A DNA stretch of 64,000 nucleotides, taken from the NCBI RefSeq assembly GCF_038622445.1, contig NZ_CP152019.1, positions 867,501 through 931,500 of the forward strand. The letters are read 5' to 3'. Shown in pieces: positions 20,631 to 29,118 of the stretch (position 1 is its first letter; every line of letters begins with the position of its first letter). Source of the DNA: Sporosarcina sp. FSL K6-1522. Its GTDB lineage: Bacteria; Bacillota; Bacilli; Bacillales_A; Planococcaceae. The notes under the pieces were generated by a model that worked only from the letters and a program-made list of their open reading frames with translations, did no database searches and had not been told where the DNA came from. The translations under genes and the position numbers were made by a program.

Positions 20631-20664
20631 TAACTTCCCTGACGCTAGGTGTCAGGGAAGTTAT
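20630..20664 (+). terminator. Strong hairpin between WYL and DJ-1 genes
   Basis: ATAACTTCCCTGAC and GTCAGGGAAGTTAT form a perfect 14-base stem with a seven-base loop. The T run is weak, so it may attenuate or process the transcript rather than terminate it cleanly. Confidence 0.6.
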
Positions 20665-20705
20665 GTTATATTTGGCTATATTAAATGTGATTGGAGTGTT
20701 ATTGG

Positions 20706-21338
20706 ATGCAAACAAAAAAAGTTTTTCTTTATGTATTTAATACAATGTCGGACTGGGAATATGGATATTTAATTGCTGAACTAAACTCAGGAAGATATTT
20801 CAAAAAAGATTTAGCACCTTTAAAAGTAATTACAGTAGGAGCTAATAAAGAAATCATTACTACAATGGGAGGACTGAGCATAAAACCAGATATTTCCCTT
20901 GATGAGTGTATTCTTGAGGGCACAGATCTTATAATTTTACCTGGAGGGAATACTTGGGGAGAAGTTATTCATCAACCTATTTTGAGAAAAATTGGCGAGG
21001 CTTTAAAGCTTGGCACAATTGTTGCTGCAATTTGTGGTGCAACTGAGGGACTAGCGAATGTTGGATATCTCGATTCTAGAAAGCATACAAGCAATGACTT
21101 GGAGTATATTAAAATGGTCTGTCCTAATTATAAGGGAGAAAAATTTTATGAGATGGAACCTGCAGTGTCTGGTGAGAATTTGATTACTGCATCAGGAGTA
21201 GCACCTCTGGAATTTGCAATGGAAGTAATGAAGAAATTAGATGTATTTGAACCAGATACATTGCATTCATGGTATAATCTAAATAAGACTCATAAACCTG
21301 AATACTTCTTCCAGTTAATGAATTCAATAAGTAGATGA
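20706..21338 (+). CDS. DJ-1/PfpI-family (glutamine-amidotransferase-like) protein
   Basis: 210 residues. It has the flavodoxin-like fold of the family and the nucleophile-elbow cysteine in VAAICGATEGLA, preceded by LIILPGGNTWGE. It resembles the Bacillus YdeA/YoaZ group of putative proteases or amidases with stress roles; the actual activity is unknown. ATG 20706 has GGAG nine bases upstream; a TTG at 20691 overlaps that site and is rejected. A terminator follows at 21382. Confidence 0.85.
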   Translation: MQTKKVFLYVFNTMSDWEYGYLIAELNSGRYFKKDLAPLKVITVGANKEIITTMGGLSIKPDISLDECILEGTDLIILPGGNTWGEVIHQPILRKIGEALKLGTIVAAICGATEGLANVGYLDSRKHTSNDLEYIKMVCPNYKGEKFYEMEPAVSGENLITASGVAPLEFAMEVMKKLDVFEPDTLHSWYNLNKTHKPEYFFQLMNSISR

Positions 21339-21381
21339 ACTAAAAAATCAACTTAGCAGTTTGATATTAGTTTAAATAGTT

Positions 21382-21415
21382 ACCATGCTTTAGACGATGT
21401 CAAAGCATGGTTTTT
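21382..21415 (+). terminator. Terminator after the DJ-1/PfpI gene
   Basis: ACCATGCTTT and AAAGCATGGT pair around a ten-base loop and are followed by five T. Confidence 0.85.
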
Positions 21416-21484
21416 GTATATAACTTAAAATAAAGACCTTAAAAAGCAGTATAAATGCAACTTGATCTCTCGTTCTTTTTACCT

Positions 21485-21518
21485 GTTGTCATAAAATAAA
21501 TGATTTAATTATGACAAC
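21485..21518. repeat. Inverted repeat GTTGTCATAA
   Basis: GTTGTCATAA (21485-21494) and TTATGACAAC (21509-21518) form perfect ten-base arms around an AT-rich 14-base spacer. A partial third copy (GCTGTCATAAT) lies near 21551. It is in the gene-free stretch 21416-21857 and may be a remnant end of a mobile element or an operator. No gene is seen nearby. Confidence 0.55.
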
Positions 21519-21623
21519 TCTGAAGACATGTAGTCAAAGTAAAGAGGTTGCTGTCATAATATTTTCTCCACTTTACTATTGATATTTACTGTTAATCCTG
21601 TTAACTTTGCAAGTTCTCATACT

Positions 21624-21735
21624 TGTTGGTTTGTAATAAAGTTTGATTAAAATGATGCTAAATACCTTGATAAACGAACAAAAAGATAGAACGTGTTTTG
21701 AAAAAAAGATTAATTAAAACACGTTCTTTATACTT
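21624..21735. repeat. Intergenic repeat with conserved hairpin, copy 1
   Basis: The first 23 bases are identical to 25847-25869 except at one position. Exactly 64 bases after the start of each copy a hairpin begins (here AGAACGTGTTTT with AAAACACGTTCT). The stem sequences differ between copies but stay paired, and both copies end near CTTTATAC/CTTCTATAC. The two copies bracket the genes from 21858 to 25762. Confidence 0.75.
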
Positions 21736-21857
21736 TCAGTTGAATTAATTTTTTATAAAAAAGTTTGATCATTACTGTGAGTTTTCTTCATTAAAGCTCC
21801 CGTTGAACAAGGGGGCTCAAGTTCCTTATAAAACATGTTCCTTAGTAGGAGATATTC

Positions 21858-22529
21858 TCATGCATTTTTTACAATTCCTAGAACAAATCCATCATATCCT
21901 TTGCTCCCTACCGTTTGAATAGCTGTCGAATCAATACGCGATTCTTCAGATAATAAATCGATAAATTGACGAACACCCTGCACACTTAAATCGTCGCAAT
22001 CATCAATGATATGTCCATTGCGAACCACATTATCCCCAATGATAACTGTTCCTGGTCTGGAAAGTTCTAATGCCCATTTCAAATATTGAGGGTTGTTTGG
22101 TTTATCAGCATCAATAAAGATGAAATCAAAGTTAGAAAATCCTTTTTCTTTAAGGGTCGGCAATGTTTCGAGTGCTGGTCCTACAATTACTTCAATTTTC
22201 TTTTCTAATCCCGCCTTTCTTACGTTTTCTTTAGCCACTTTTGCATGCTTGTCATCAAATTCAAGTGTGATTAGGTGCCCATCATCTGGTAATGCACGTC
22301 CAAGCCAAACACTACTATAGCCGCCAAGAGTCCCAATTTCTAAAATATTTTTTGCTTCTTTAAGCTTTGCAAGTAAATAAAGGAATTTACCTTGATTTGG
22401 AGCGACATCAATAGCAGGCAAACCCGCCTCTGAATTTGTTTTCAAGATCAGATCCATAATAGGATCTGACGTGTGAAGTTTAGCGCTAAAATAAAGATCT
22501 ACATCATTCCATCTCTCAGATATATTCAT
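21858..22529 (-). CDS. SAM-dependent O-methyltransferase, COMT-like
   Basis: 223 residues. SAM-binding motif I is ILEIGTLGGYSSVWLG, and FDFIFIDADKPNNPQYLKWAL carries the metal/substrate-binding region of the caffeoyl-CoA/catechol O-methyltransferase type, with the later GDNVVRNG segment. It probably methylates a hydroxyl on a small aromatic or related molecule; the substrate is unknown. The ATG at 22529 has GAGGAG upstream and is preferred to an upstream TTG. It lies in the block bracketed by the two hairpin repeats. Confidence 0.88.
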   Translation of the reverse strand: MNISERWNDVDLYFSAKLHTSDPIMDLILKTNSEAGLPAIDVAPNQGKFLYLLAKLKEAKNILEIGTLGGYSSVWLGRALPDDGHLITLEFDDKHAKVAKENVRKAGLEKKIEVIVGPALETLPTLKEKGFSNFDFIFIDADKPNNPQYLKWALELSRPGTVIIGDNVVRNGHIIDDCDDLSVQGVRQFIDLLSEESRIDSTAIQTVGSKGYDGFVLGIVKNA

Positions 22530-22627
22530 ATTTTTCTCCTCGATAATCAATATTTTTTACTTAACAATAAGCGTGTTTCATTCCCAAAAACTTTACTTAT
22601 TTTTAGAATTGTACAAAATAATTTATT

Positions 22628-23899
22628 CTAGGCTTCCATATTAGAAGTTAATATCACTTGTTTTTTTCGATCACGCTTCATGATAGCCATTCGAGTAAAG
22701 ACCATTCCAAGAAAAGCGAATAAAACATACAGAATCCCCATTCCGATTCCATTCAAAATTTCCCCTGCCATAATTCCGAGAACACCAAATATTTTCCCAA
22801 TCTGAAAAACAAATCCATTAAAAGCCATGTAAACCCCTCGGCGAGAGTCGTCCACAATTTCAGCAAGTAAGGATTGCCTTGTAGGCACGTACATCAATTC
22901 ACCGATTGAAAGCACAGCAACAGCAGCAAACAGAATAGCTGGATTATTTGAGAAAGCTAGGACCGAGTAGCCTAACCCGAATAATAAAAATCCTGAATAC
23001 ATTATTGCTTGTTCAGACTTGGTTTTTAGCCATTTTGTAAAGAGGGTAGTAAATAATACAATTATCAAGGTATTTTCCACCGTTAATAAACTTAATAGCT
23101 TTACTCCATTCAATGTGATATTCGTCCCCCCCAATAACGGGATGACTCGTGTGTGAATTTCGTCTTCCAATCTTATTGCGATGAAATTGTTACGTTGGAA
23201 TTCGATCGAAAGGATGGCAATACCTCCTAGTGTAAACAGCACAAAGGGCATATCGCGAATGACGGATTGATAGCTTTGGATAATCGGTTTCAGCCCAAAT
23301 GATTTCTCTACTTCCTTGGCAGGTGCAGCGATATAAGTTTCTTGGATTAACGCCTTTGTCATCCATAATGTCACAAAAGAAATGAGCATTAATGAAATTA
23401 ACAGCTCAAAAAAGTGTGTTTCGAAAAACCAACCGCCAATAATTAAACCGAGCATAATGGATAGATTCACAGCCCAATAATTAATGGAATACATCAATGC
23501 TCTGTTTTCTTTTGTGCTGACATCAATCAACATTGCTTCAGCTGCAGGATTAATGAAGCCAGAAGAGATACTCATGGCCAACAGCATTAAAAATGTAATC
23601 CATGCAGAAGTGAACAACGGTGAGTTGGCTAAAATCATGCCCGCAAATGCCAGCACTTTCATCCATTCCCCGATAACCATCATTTTTTTTCTGCCCATTG
23701 AATCGGCTAAGTAACCTCCGTATAAGCCTGCGATAAATTGAACGATCACTTGAATCAGTAGAAGGATCCCTGCATAGACAACATTCAATTCCTTAGCGAA
23801 ATAAATGGCCATAAACGGAAAGACCATTGAACCAACAACCCGGCTCAAAAAAGATGTATAGATTCTTATTTTAATATTACGATGTAGATCTTTGAACAA
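22628..23899 (-). CDS. MFS transporter
   Basis: 423 residues with about 12 helices. The helix 2-3 loop GGYLADSMGRKKMMVIGEW fits the MFS signature, and the N-terminal SFLSRVVGSMVFPFMAIYF is usual for Bacillus/Staphylococcus MDR-type members. The start was set at TTG 23899 because a perfect GGAGGT lies seven bases upstream; longer readings begin before that site and run into the divergent promoter region. The gene is divergent from an SgrR-like regulator, as the sugar exporter setA is next to sgrR in E. coli, so the cargo may be controlled by that regulator. Confidence 0.88.
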   Translation of the reverse strand: MFKDLHRNIKIRIYTSFLSRVVGSMVFPFMAIYFAKELNVVYAGILLLIQVIVQFIAGLYGGYLADSMGRKKMMVIGEWMKVLAFAGMILANSPLFTSAWITFLMLLAMSISSGFINPAAEAMLIDVSTKENRALMYSINYWAVNLSIMLGLIIGGWFFETHFFELLISLMLISFVTLWMTKALIQETYIAAPAKEVEKSFGLKPIIQSYQSVIRDMPFVLFTLGGIAILSIEFQRNNFIAIRLEDEIHTRVIPLLGGTNITLNGVKLLSLLTVENTLIIVLFTTLFTKWLKTKSEQAIMYSGFLLFGLGYSVLAFSNNPAILFAAVAVLSIGELMYVPTRQSLLAEIVDDSRRGVYMAFNGFVFQIGKIFGVLGIMAGEILNGIGMGILYVLFAFLGMVFTRMAIMKRDRKKQVILTSNMEA

Positions 23900-23926
23900 A
23901 ATTTCCACCTCCACATTCATTATCCT

Positions 23927-23967
23927 TTGTTCAAAAGCGGAAAAAAAGGGTATAATGTGATCACATT
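23927..23967 (+). promoter_or_regulatory. SgrR-like gene promoter with palindromic operator
   Basis: TTGTTC (23927-23932), an 18-base spacer and TATAAT (23951-23956) form the promoter. The perfect 14-base palindrome AATGTGATCACATT (23954-23967) overlaps the -10 and start site. This is well placed for autorepression and possibly for control of the divergent MFS gene. Confidence 0.7.
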
Positions 23968-24034
23968 TGTCCCCTTTTACCATCCGAAAAAAATATAGAA
24001 TATTTGCTTTGCAATAGATGCCAGGAGAATGTAT

Positions 24035-25762
24035 ATGAAGAATCATAACTATTTTCAAATGAGGACTTTTTTATATCCAAGAGAAGAACAGCTGACTGCT
24101 GAATTTAAACTTAACGAGTTGGGGAGTTTGTGGTTTTGTACACAAAAAAGCGTTAAACGTAGGCTTAAACAATTTGCGGAGGAAGGGAAACTGATCTATA
24201 CTCCCGGCAAAGGGAGGGGGAATCCATCATGCATTATGTTTCACCGCCCTTTCCAGCAAGAAATAGAGGATGCCGTTCGGCACCTTGTACAATGCGATCA
24301 ATTAGAAGATGTTATTTTATTATTGCAACTTCCTATTCCGAGAACGTGGATAGCCAATGTCTCGAAAGAAGTTCAAAGTCTATTTGGCATTCATTCATCC
24401 GAACAACCAAGGGATGTGTTACGAACTGCCCTGACTAGGGAATTAACGACTCTTGATCCATTATATGCCTCCATTACCCTTGAGACATTTATCATTCATC
24501 AACTCGGGGATACACTCATAACCTATGATCAAGAACATGATTTACTGAAGCCCCATCTAGCACACTACTGGGAAAGTAGCAATGATGGGAGAATTTGGAC
24601 CTTTTACTTAAGAAAAGGAGTCCGCTTCCATAATCAGCAAGTATTGACGAGTGAGGATGTAAGCTATACGTTCAAACGATTTCGGACAAGTTCATCATCC
24701 CATTTTTGGCTTGTGGAGGATATCGAACAAATAGAATGTCTTTCTCCCTTCACTATTCGTTTCAAGCTAGGCAGACCAAATGCATTGTTCCCAAGATTTC
24801 TTAGTTCTCATAACCTTGTCATCTTGCCAAAAAATGAACCATTTGACGAAAATAAATGGATCGGAACAGGTCCTTTTCAGATTAAGAAACGGACTGATAC
24901 CTTACTAATTCTCCAAGCATTTGACAATTACTTTCTTACTAGATCATTATTAGATGAAATTGAAATGTATCGTGTACCAATTGAAACAACCCATTCAACC
25001 ATGTATGAAGTAGATCATCATAACGAAATAAATACAGTCTACCAACATAAACAAGATATTGAAGTAGGTTTTCGCTTTTTAGCGTTCAATTTTAATCGCA
25101 ATACTATTGTTCATCAGGCATCGTTTCGGAAAGCAATTTATCATCTCATGGATATAAAGAAACTATGGGCTGATTTAGGACGGAGTAATCTACAAGTAGC
25201 ATCCAGTTACTTTTTTTGGAAGTCTAAACACCAACAAAAAGATTTTCATCGTGTTAAATTATTACTAGAAGAAGCAGGATATCAAGGAGAATTGATTCAC
25301 GTCTATACGTTAGAAAGACAAAACTCCATCGAAGAAGGTGAGTGGTTCAAACAAGAAGCGAGCAAAGTCGGGCTGCGATTAGAGATTAAAACCTACACAT
25401 TGACGGAATACTATGACCCTTCGCTTGAAGAAGCAGATTTATTATTCATGGGTGAGGTTGCTTCAACGGATCATCACTTATCTTTTTTGGGTGCCTTTTT
25501 AAACAAGGCTCTAATCTTTAATCGCTTCTTATCGGAGACTTACTTGGAAAATTTAAATGTATATTTTGAAAAAATAAAGCAAGCAACAGACTGGAAGACC
25601 AGGGAAGCTTGGATCGACGAGGCTGAACGTTTTATTCACCAAGAGACATTGTTTTTATATTTATATCATCCTATTAAAAATCGAACTTTCCATCCAATGA
25701 TTAAGGATATTCAATTTGAATCGTTTGGCTATGTAGATTTTAGGAAGCTTTGGATTAAGTAA
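24035..25762 (+). CDS. SgrR-like regulator: HTH fused to solute-binding (SBP_bac_5) domain
   Basis: 575 residues. The N-terminal SgrR-type DNA-binding domain spans about 1-110. A family-5 extracellular-solute-binding domain without signal peptide follows (GDTLITYDQEHDLLKPHLA; GRIWTFYLRKGVRFHNQ; LTSEDVSYTFKRF). In E. coli SgrR this arrangement senses sugar-phosphate stress through the binding domain. ATG 24035 has AGGAG seven bases upstream; ATG 24029 lies one base from that site. Its divergent neighbour is an MFS transporter. The ligand is unknown. Confidence 0.9.
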   Translation: MKNHNYFQMRTFLYPREEQLTAEFKLNELGSLWFCTQKSVKRRLKQFAEEGKLIYTPGKGRGNPSCIMFHRPFQQEIEDAVRHLVQCDQLEDVILLLQLPIPRTWIANVSKEVQSLFGIHSSEQPRDVLRTALTRELTTLDPLYASITLETFIIHQLGDTLITYDQEHDLLKPHLAHYWESSNDGRIWTFYLRKGVRFHNQQVLTSEDVSYTFKRFRTSSSSHFWLVEDIEQIECLSPFTIRFKLGRPNALFPRFLSSHNLVILPKNEPFDENKWIGTGPFQIKKRTDTLLILQAFDNYFLTRSLLDEIEMYRVPIETTHSTMYEVDHHNEINTVYQHKQDIEVGFRFLAFNFNRNTIVHQASFRKAIYHLMDIKKLWADLGRSNLQVASSYFFWKSKHQQKDFHRVKLLLEEAGYQGELIHVYTLERQNSIEEGEWFKQEASKVGLRLEIKTYTLTEYYDPSLEEADLLFMGEVASTDHHLSFLGAFLNKALIFNRFLSETYLENLNVYFEKIKQATDWKTREAWIDEAERFIHQETLFLYLYHPIKNRTFHPMIKDIQFESFGYVDFRKLWIK

Positions 25763-25846
25763 TGGCTGTACATACAGAAGAAATTGACATGAGACTGATG
25801 AGTTCCTCCCCTACATGCCTTGCTTTGCACAGATACTGCCGCGAAC

Positions 25847-25960
25847 TGTTGGTTTGGAATAAAGTTTGAACAAAAAGTTCCTGCTTAGATTGAATTAGCT
25901 GCAAACGTAAAGAACCCATTTTGAACAAATATTAATCAAAATGGGTTCCTTCTATACTAA
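25847..25960. repeat. Intergenic repeat with conserved hairpin, copy 2
   Basis: This is the second copy of the unit at 21624. The hairpin arms here are AAGAACCCATTTTGA and TCAAAATGGGTTCCTT. Arm changes relative to copy 1 are compensated on the other side. The rest of the gap 25763-26501 holds an orphan promoter and leader (26272-26375) and a palindromic element next to the IS; no gene was found. Confidence 0.75.
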
Positions 25961-26271
25961 TCCTTAGCAAACCAATTACTTTATCACTTAAAACTGGTTC
26001 CTTTCTTCTTATTGGTAACTTCACTATAAATCATTACGTTGCGTAAGGGTCAAATCTAAAAGTAACTTTTTTTATTGTAACTAAAAAATTAATATCTTTT
26101 TATGAAAAATGAGCGCCGAAGGATCTTTTTCCAACTAGCTTTTTTTGCTGAAGCGGACTTTTCATGTTCGACTATTTTTATTAAAAAGTCTAACGTAAAT
26201 ATGGTCTACTTTTCTTGCCTGATAAAGGATTCAACGCTTTTCTATTAAACTTGAACGTTGATTGACCTTAA

Positions 26272-26375
26272 TCATCCACATAATAGGATAACTGTTTTCA
26301 TAACAACACCTCTTTGGTTTCGATAATAGAAACGCTAGTTCTGCTATTATCGCATAAATGAGGGAGGTTTTCTAA
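26272..26375 (-). pseudogene. Orphan promoter and nine-codon gene start, topB-like
   Basis: The minus strand carries TTAGAA, an 18-base spacer and GATAAT (26346-26351), then GAGGTG five bases before ATG (26301-26299), then MKTVILLCG and stop. The leader (AGAACTA, GTTTC) and the start MKxVIL resemble the topB promoter and MKPVILAEK. It may be the decapitated front of a topB paralogue, but with only nine codons this is weak. Confidence 0.35.
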
Positions 26376-26575
26376 TGAGATCTGATAATAGGGGAAGTAA
26401 GCTGGGGAATAAGTGTGTACTTCTTTAATGGAGTCACTTATGAAGTGTGAAAGTTTGAACAGACATGTTAATTTGAACTAACGTGTTTGTTTGGGTGCCT
26501 GTGGTCGACCCCCTTATAATGGACATACGCCATGTTATAATTTTATAACAATCCTGTTCGAGGGGGATCGACAAA

Positions 26576-26896
26576 ATGATGAATGAGAAAAAACGAAAAA
26601 GACAGCTTTCATTCGAACAAAAATTATATGCCGTTCAAGAAGTATTGGAAAAAGGACGTCATAAAAAAGACGTTGCTTCCGAGTTAGATATCCATATTAA
26701 TTCCATTACCAATTGGATGAAAATATATAGAGAAAAGGGAGAGAATGGACTTCGTCCAACACCTAAAGCGATCCTACTAGATGAAGCAACAGAGCTCGAA
26801 CGCCTGAAAAAAATTGAAAAGAAATACAACGAGCAGTTAGTAGAGATTGAAATCCTAAAAAAGTTCCACGCCTTTCTCAAGGAGAGCGAAAAGTAA
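26576..26896 (+). CDS. IS3-family transposase OrfA
   Basis: 106 residues with an N-terminal helix-turn-helix (about 10-55, KKDVASELDIHINSITNWM) and a C-terminal leucine-zipper-like helix (ELERLKKIEKKYNEQLVEIEI split over several heptads). It binds the element ends and, by -1 frameshift at A6G 26857-26863, provides the front of the OrfAB transposase. It appears intact. Confidence 0.93.
   Translation: MMNEKKRKRQLSFEQKLYAVQEVLEKGRHKKDVASELDIHINSITNWMKIYREKGENGLRPTPKAILLDEATELERLKKIEKKYNEQLVEIEILKKFHAFLKESEK
26857..26863 (+). promoter_or_regulatory. Programmed -1 frameshift site (A6G)
   Basis: The heptamer is read A-AAA-AAG in the orfA phase. The orfB phase is open from here through to the orfB stop, so a -1 slip produces a continuous OrfAB transposase, the classical IS3-family arrangement. 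Confidence 0.85.
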
Positions 26897-26919
26897 AAGG
26901 ATACGAAGCCGTATCAGCC

Positions 26920-27768
26920 TTGAGAAAGGATTATACAGTTGAACAGCTATGTCATGTAATTGGCGTTTCTCGCAGCGGATATTATGCCTATCTAAAGCGG
27001 CCGCTGAAAGAATCCTCGGAAAGAGATCTGAAAGATATGGCTGCTATTCAAAATCTATTTAACGAAAATGGCGGAACTTATGGCGCAAAACGCATCGCAG
27101 GAGAACTGCGTACGCGAGACCATATTGTCAACCATAAGCGTGTAGCGAGACTAATGAAGGAAATGAATCTTAAGTCCCGAATTCGGGGTGTGAAATCAAA
27201 AAAAGAAGAGAAAACCAAAAGTGCGGGCTATGTATACCCCAACCTTCTTGACCGCGATTTTAATGCCACGCTACCGAATCGCAGATGGGTAACGGATATG
27301 TCCGAGCTAATCGTCAAAAACGTGAAATTTTATATTTCAGCACTTATGGACCTTTATAACCGCGAGATTATTGCGTTTGTCGTCAGTGACAGCCCGAATA
27401 CTGCGTTGATTGATGAGACCATTCGCACAGCGATGGAAACGAGAGGTTTAACCGATTTGAAGAATGTAATTATCCATTCGGATCAGGGAAGTGTCTATCG
27501 TTCTTACGATCATTACAAGCTATCAAAAGAATTAGAGTTTATCCCTAGTATGTCACGAAAAGCAAACTGTTGGGATGATGCGGTAATTGAAAGTTTCTTT
27601 TCACACCTGAAGACCGAATTCCCGCATCTTTTCTCGGTAAATTCGGCCGAACAGGTGATTGAAGATCTATCTAAATTTATTACATACTTTAATGAAAAAT
27701 GCAGTCAAAAACGACTGGGTTATTTAACGCCGGTCTCTTTTCTAAACGTCAAAAATAAAGCAAGTTAA
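26920..27768 (+). CDS. IS3-family transposase OrfB (DDE integrase core)
   Basis: 282 residues counted from its first ATG, but the phase is open from 26857, so the natural product is the OrfAB fusion. The HTH_21 region is followed by an rve core with DDE residues in WVTDMSEL, IHSDQGS and DDAVIESFFSHLK, and the closing segment YFNEKCSQKRLGYLTP. There is no stop or deletion, so the element could be active. Confidence 0.93.
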   Translation: MRKDYTVEQLCHVIGVSRSGYYAYLKRPLKESSERDLKDMAAIQNLFNENGGTYGAKRIAGELRTRDHIVNHKRVARLMKEMNLKSRIRGVKSKKEEKTKSAGYVYPNLLDRDFNATLPNRRWVTDMSELIVKNVKFYISALMDLYNREIIAFVVSDSPNTALIDETIRTAMETRGLTDLKNVIIHSDQGSVYRSYDHYKLSKELEFIPSMSRKANCWDDAVIESFFSHLKTEFPHLFSVNSAEQVIEDLSKFITYFNEKCSQKRLGYLTPVSFLNVKNKAS

Positions 27769-28017
27769 TGCACAATTATGTGCTGTCTAAAAAATAGGGG
27801 GTCGACCACCGGTACCCAAACATTTTAAATTGCACATAAACACAGGTTATCTATCTGTTTATGTGCATCTTCATATTTAAGTGCAAACTATATTATCATC
27901 GGATAACCTTGAAAAATATGAATAAGGATAAGTATTTCTAGTTATGTACATATAAATTTATGGAGATATAATACAAACTGTCGATAAAAAATATTGACAG
28001 CTATCGTGTACCTATGT

Positions 28018-28057
28018 TATATTTATCTCGAATTCGAGATAGTTTAATTCGAGATAG
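28018..28057 (+). promoter_or_regulatory. MhqR-like operator 1 with promoter
   Basis: TTGACA (27994-27999) and TATATT (28018-28023) form a promoter. Immediately after it is the perfect 18-base palindrome TATCTCGAATTCGAGATA (28024-28041), followed by a half site AATTCGAGATAG (28046-28057). B. subtilis MhqR, a MarR-family repressor that responds to quinones, binds boxes of this form. Confidence 0.75.
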
Positions 28058-28107
28058 CTAAAACTTGATGTTATAGACGGTTGATACAATCGGAACTAGT
28101 TTCAAGA

Positions 28108-28220
28108 AAGTTGAAAGCTGTTTCATATGTTGAACTTATGATTTTCATCTAATCTCCAGCGAAGGCGCTTAACTGGCTTATTGCGGGAGGCATCCTCAAG
28201 CGTCGAGCGCTGTTGAAGGA
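28108..28220 (+). repeat. GC-rich interspersed repeat, copy 1
   Basis: GAACTTATGATTTTCATCTA, CTCCAGCGAAGGCGC, TGGCTTAT, GCGGGAGGCATCC and CGAGCG reappear in the same order on the minus strand at 40085-40220. This copy lies in the long leader between the two MhqR-like operators. Nothing else is seen in 27809-28017 except AT-rich sequence and an inverted repeat near 27837-27875. Confidence 0.8.
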
Positions 28221-28264
28221 AATCTTTGTTTCAATTTATACTATATAAAATTTTTTTTGGGTAT

Positions 28265-28284
28265 ATATCTCGAATTCAAGATAT
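28265..28284 (+). promoter_or_regulatory. MhqR-like operator 2
   Basis: ATATCTCGAATTCAAGATAT is a palindrome with a single mismatch pair, about 240 bases after operator 1 and 100 bases before the first gene. Two sites so far apart could loop, or the second could guard a closer promoter within the AT-rich run 28235-28265. Confidence 0.7.
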
Positions 28285-28383
28285 TTTGGTTCTGAAAAAT
28301 AACAGTCGGGAAGGTCTTGTCGCTGATAAGGTCGATTACCACTGTTCGTAGAAAAGGATACTTGCGAGGAGGAAAAGTAGAAA

Positions 28384-28980
28384 ATGGTTTTTTTTAATAA
28401 ATTATTTGGAAAACAACAAGAGGAGGAAATGACAATGACGAAATCAAATATAGGGATTATTTTAGGATCAACACGTGATGGACGCGTAAGTCCCCAAGTA
28501 GGGGCATGGGTAAAAGAATTAGCAGATAAACGTGGGGACGCAAACTACACGATTATCGATATCGCAGATTACAAATTGCCACTTCTGGGCGAAGCAGGCG
28601 GAGACGCATCAGGTGCAGCAGCATGGTCAGAAATTGTTGCAGAACAAGATGGATTCGTATTCATCGTTCAAGAATACAATCACTCTATTACAGGAGCACT
28701 AAAAAATGCATTAGATTACTTACGTGAAGAGTGGAACAACAAAGCAGCGGGTATTGTATCATACGGCTCAGTAGGCGGGGCTCGTGCAACAGAACATTTA
28801 CGTGGTATTCTAAGTGAACTACTTGTCGCACATGTTCGTGTACATCCGGCACTATCATTATTTACAGACTTCGAAAATGGTACAGACTTCAAACCAGCTG
28901 CTGTACAGGCGGATTCAGTAAATCAAATGCTAGACCAAGTGATTCCTTGGACAACTGCATTAAATACAGTACGTAAATAA
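28384..28980 (+). CDS. NAD(P)H-dependent FMN reductase (quinone/azo reductase type)
   Basis: 198 residues. The flavodoxin-like NADPH-dependent FMN reductase fold shows IGIILGSTRDGRVS (phosphate loop), QEYNHSITGALKNALDYL and SYGSVGGARA. Two starts compete: ATG 28384 with GAGGAGG 11 bases upstream gives an amphipathic leader MVFFNKLFGKQQEEE, while ATG 28435 with AGGAGG eight bases upstream gives the usual family N-terminus MTKSNIG. The second is perhaps more natural. As the first gene behind MhqR-like operators, it probably reduces quinones or nitro/azo electrophiles. Confidence 0.88.
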   Translation: MVFFNKLFGKQQEEEMTMTKSNIGIILGSTRDGRVSPQVGAWVKELADKRGDANYTIIDIADYKLPLLGEAGGDASGAAAWSEIVAEQDGFVFIVQEYNHSITGALKNALDYLREEWNNKAAGIVSYGSVGGARATEHLRGILSELLVAHVRVHPALSLFTDFENGTDFKPAAVQADSVNQMLDQVIPWTTALNTVRK

Positions 28981-28996
28981 TTTTAGCATTTCTATG

Positions 28997-29030
28997 CGTC
29001 ACAAAATGTGCCTATGCACATTTTGTGACG
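28997..29030 (+). other. Intercistronic hairpin
   Basis: CGTCACAAAATGTGC and GCACATTTTGTGACG form a perfect 15-base stem with loop CTAT. No T run follows. It lies between the FMN reductase and ring-cleavage genes and may stabilise or process the upstream message. Confidence 0.7.
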
Positions 29031-29118
29031 TTAATAAATTTTGAGCAAAGCGTTATTAAGTAGATTGATGGTTTTTCTCAGAATTTATGAAGCTCATTCA
29101 AAAGAGGAGGAAATCATA

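Larger units (their letters stand above)
26502..27808 (+). mobile_element. IS3-family insertion sequence (IS150-like)
   Basis: 1307 bases with terminal inverted repeats TGGTCGACCCCCT (left, 26502) and its complement ending CGACCA (27808), beginning TG and ending CA as in the IS3 family. It carries orfA and orfB in overlapping phases with an A6G slippery site. No clear target duplication is seen (CTG left, CCG right). It sits at the edge of a GTGCCAGTCAC-family palindrome whose GTTTGTTTGGGTG arm is left of it. Confidence 0.92.

Noticed and set aside
26494..27815. Target-site duplication of the IS
   Set aside because: Flanking triplets CTG and CCG differ; no longer match was found, so none is claimed.
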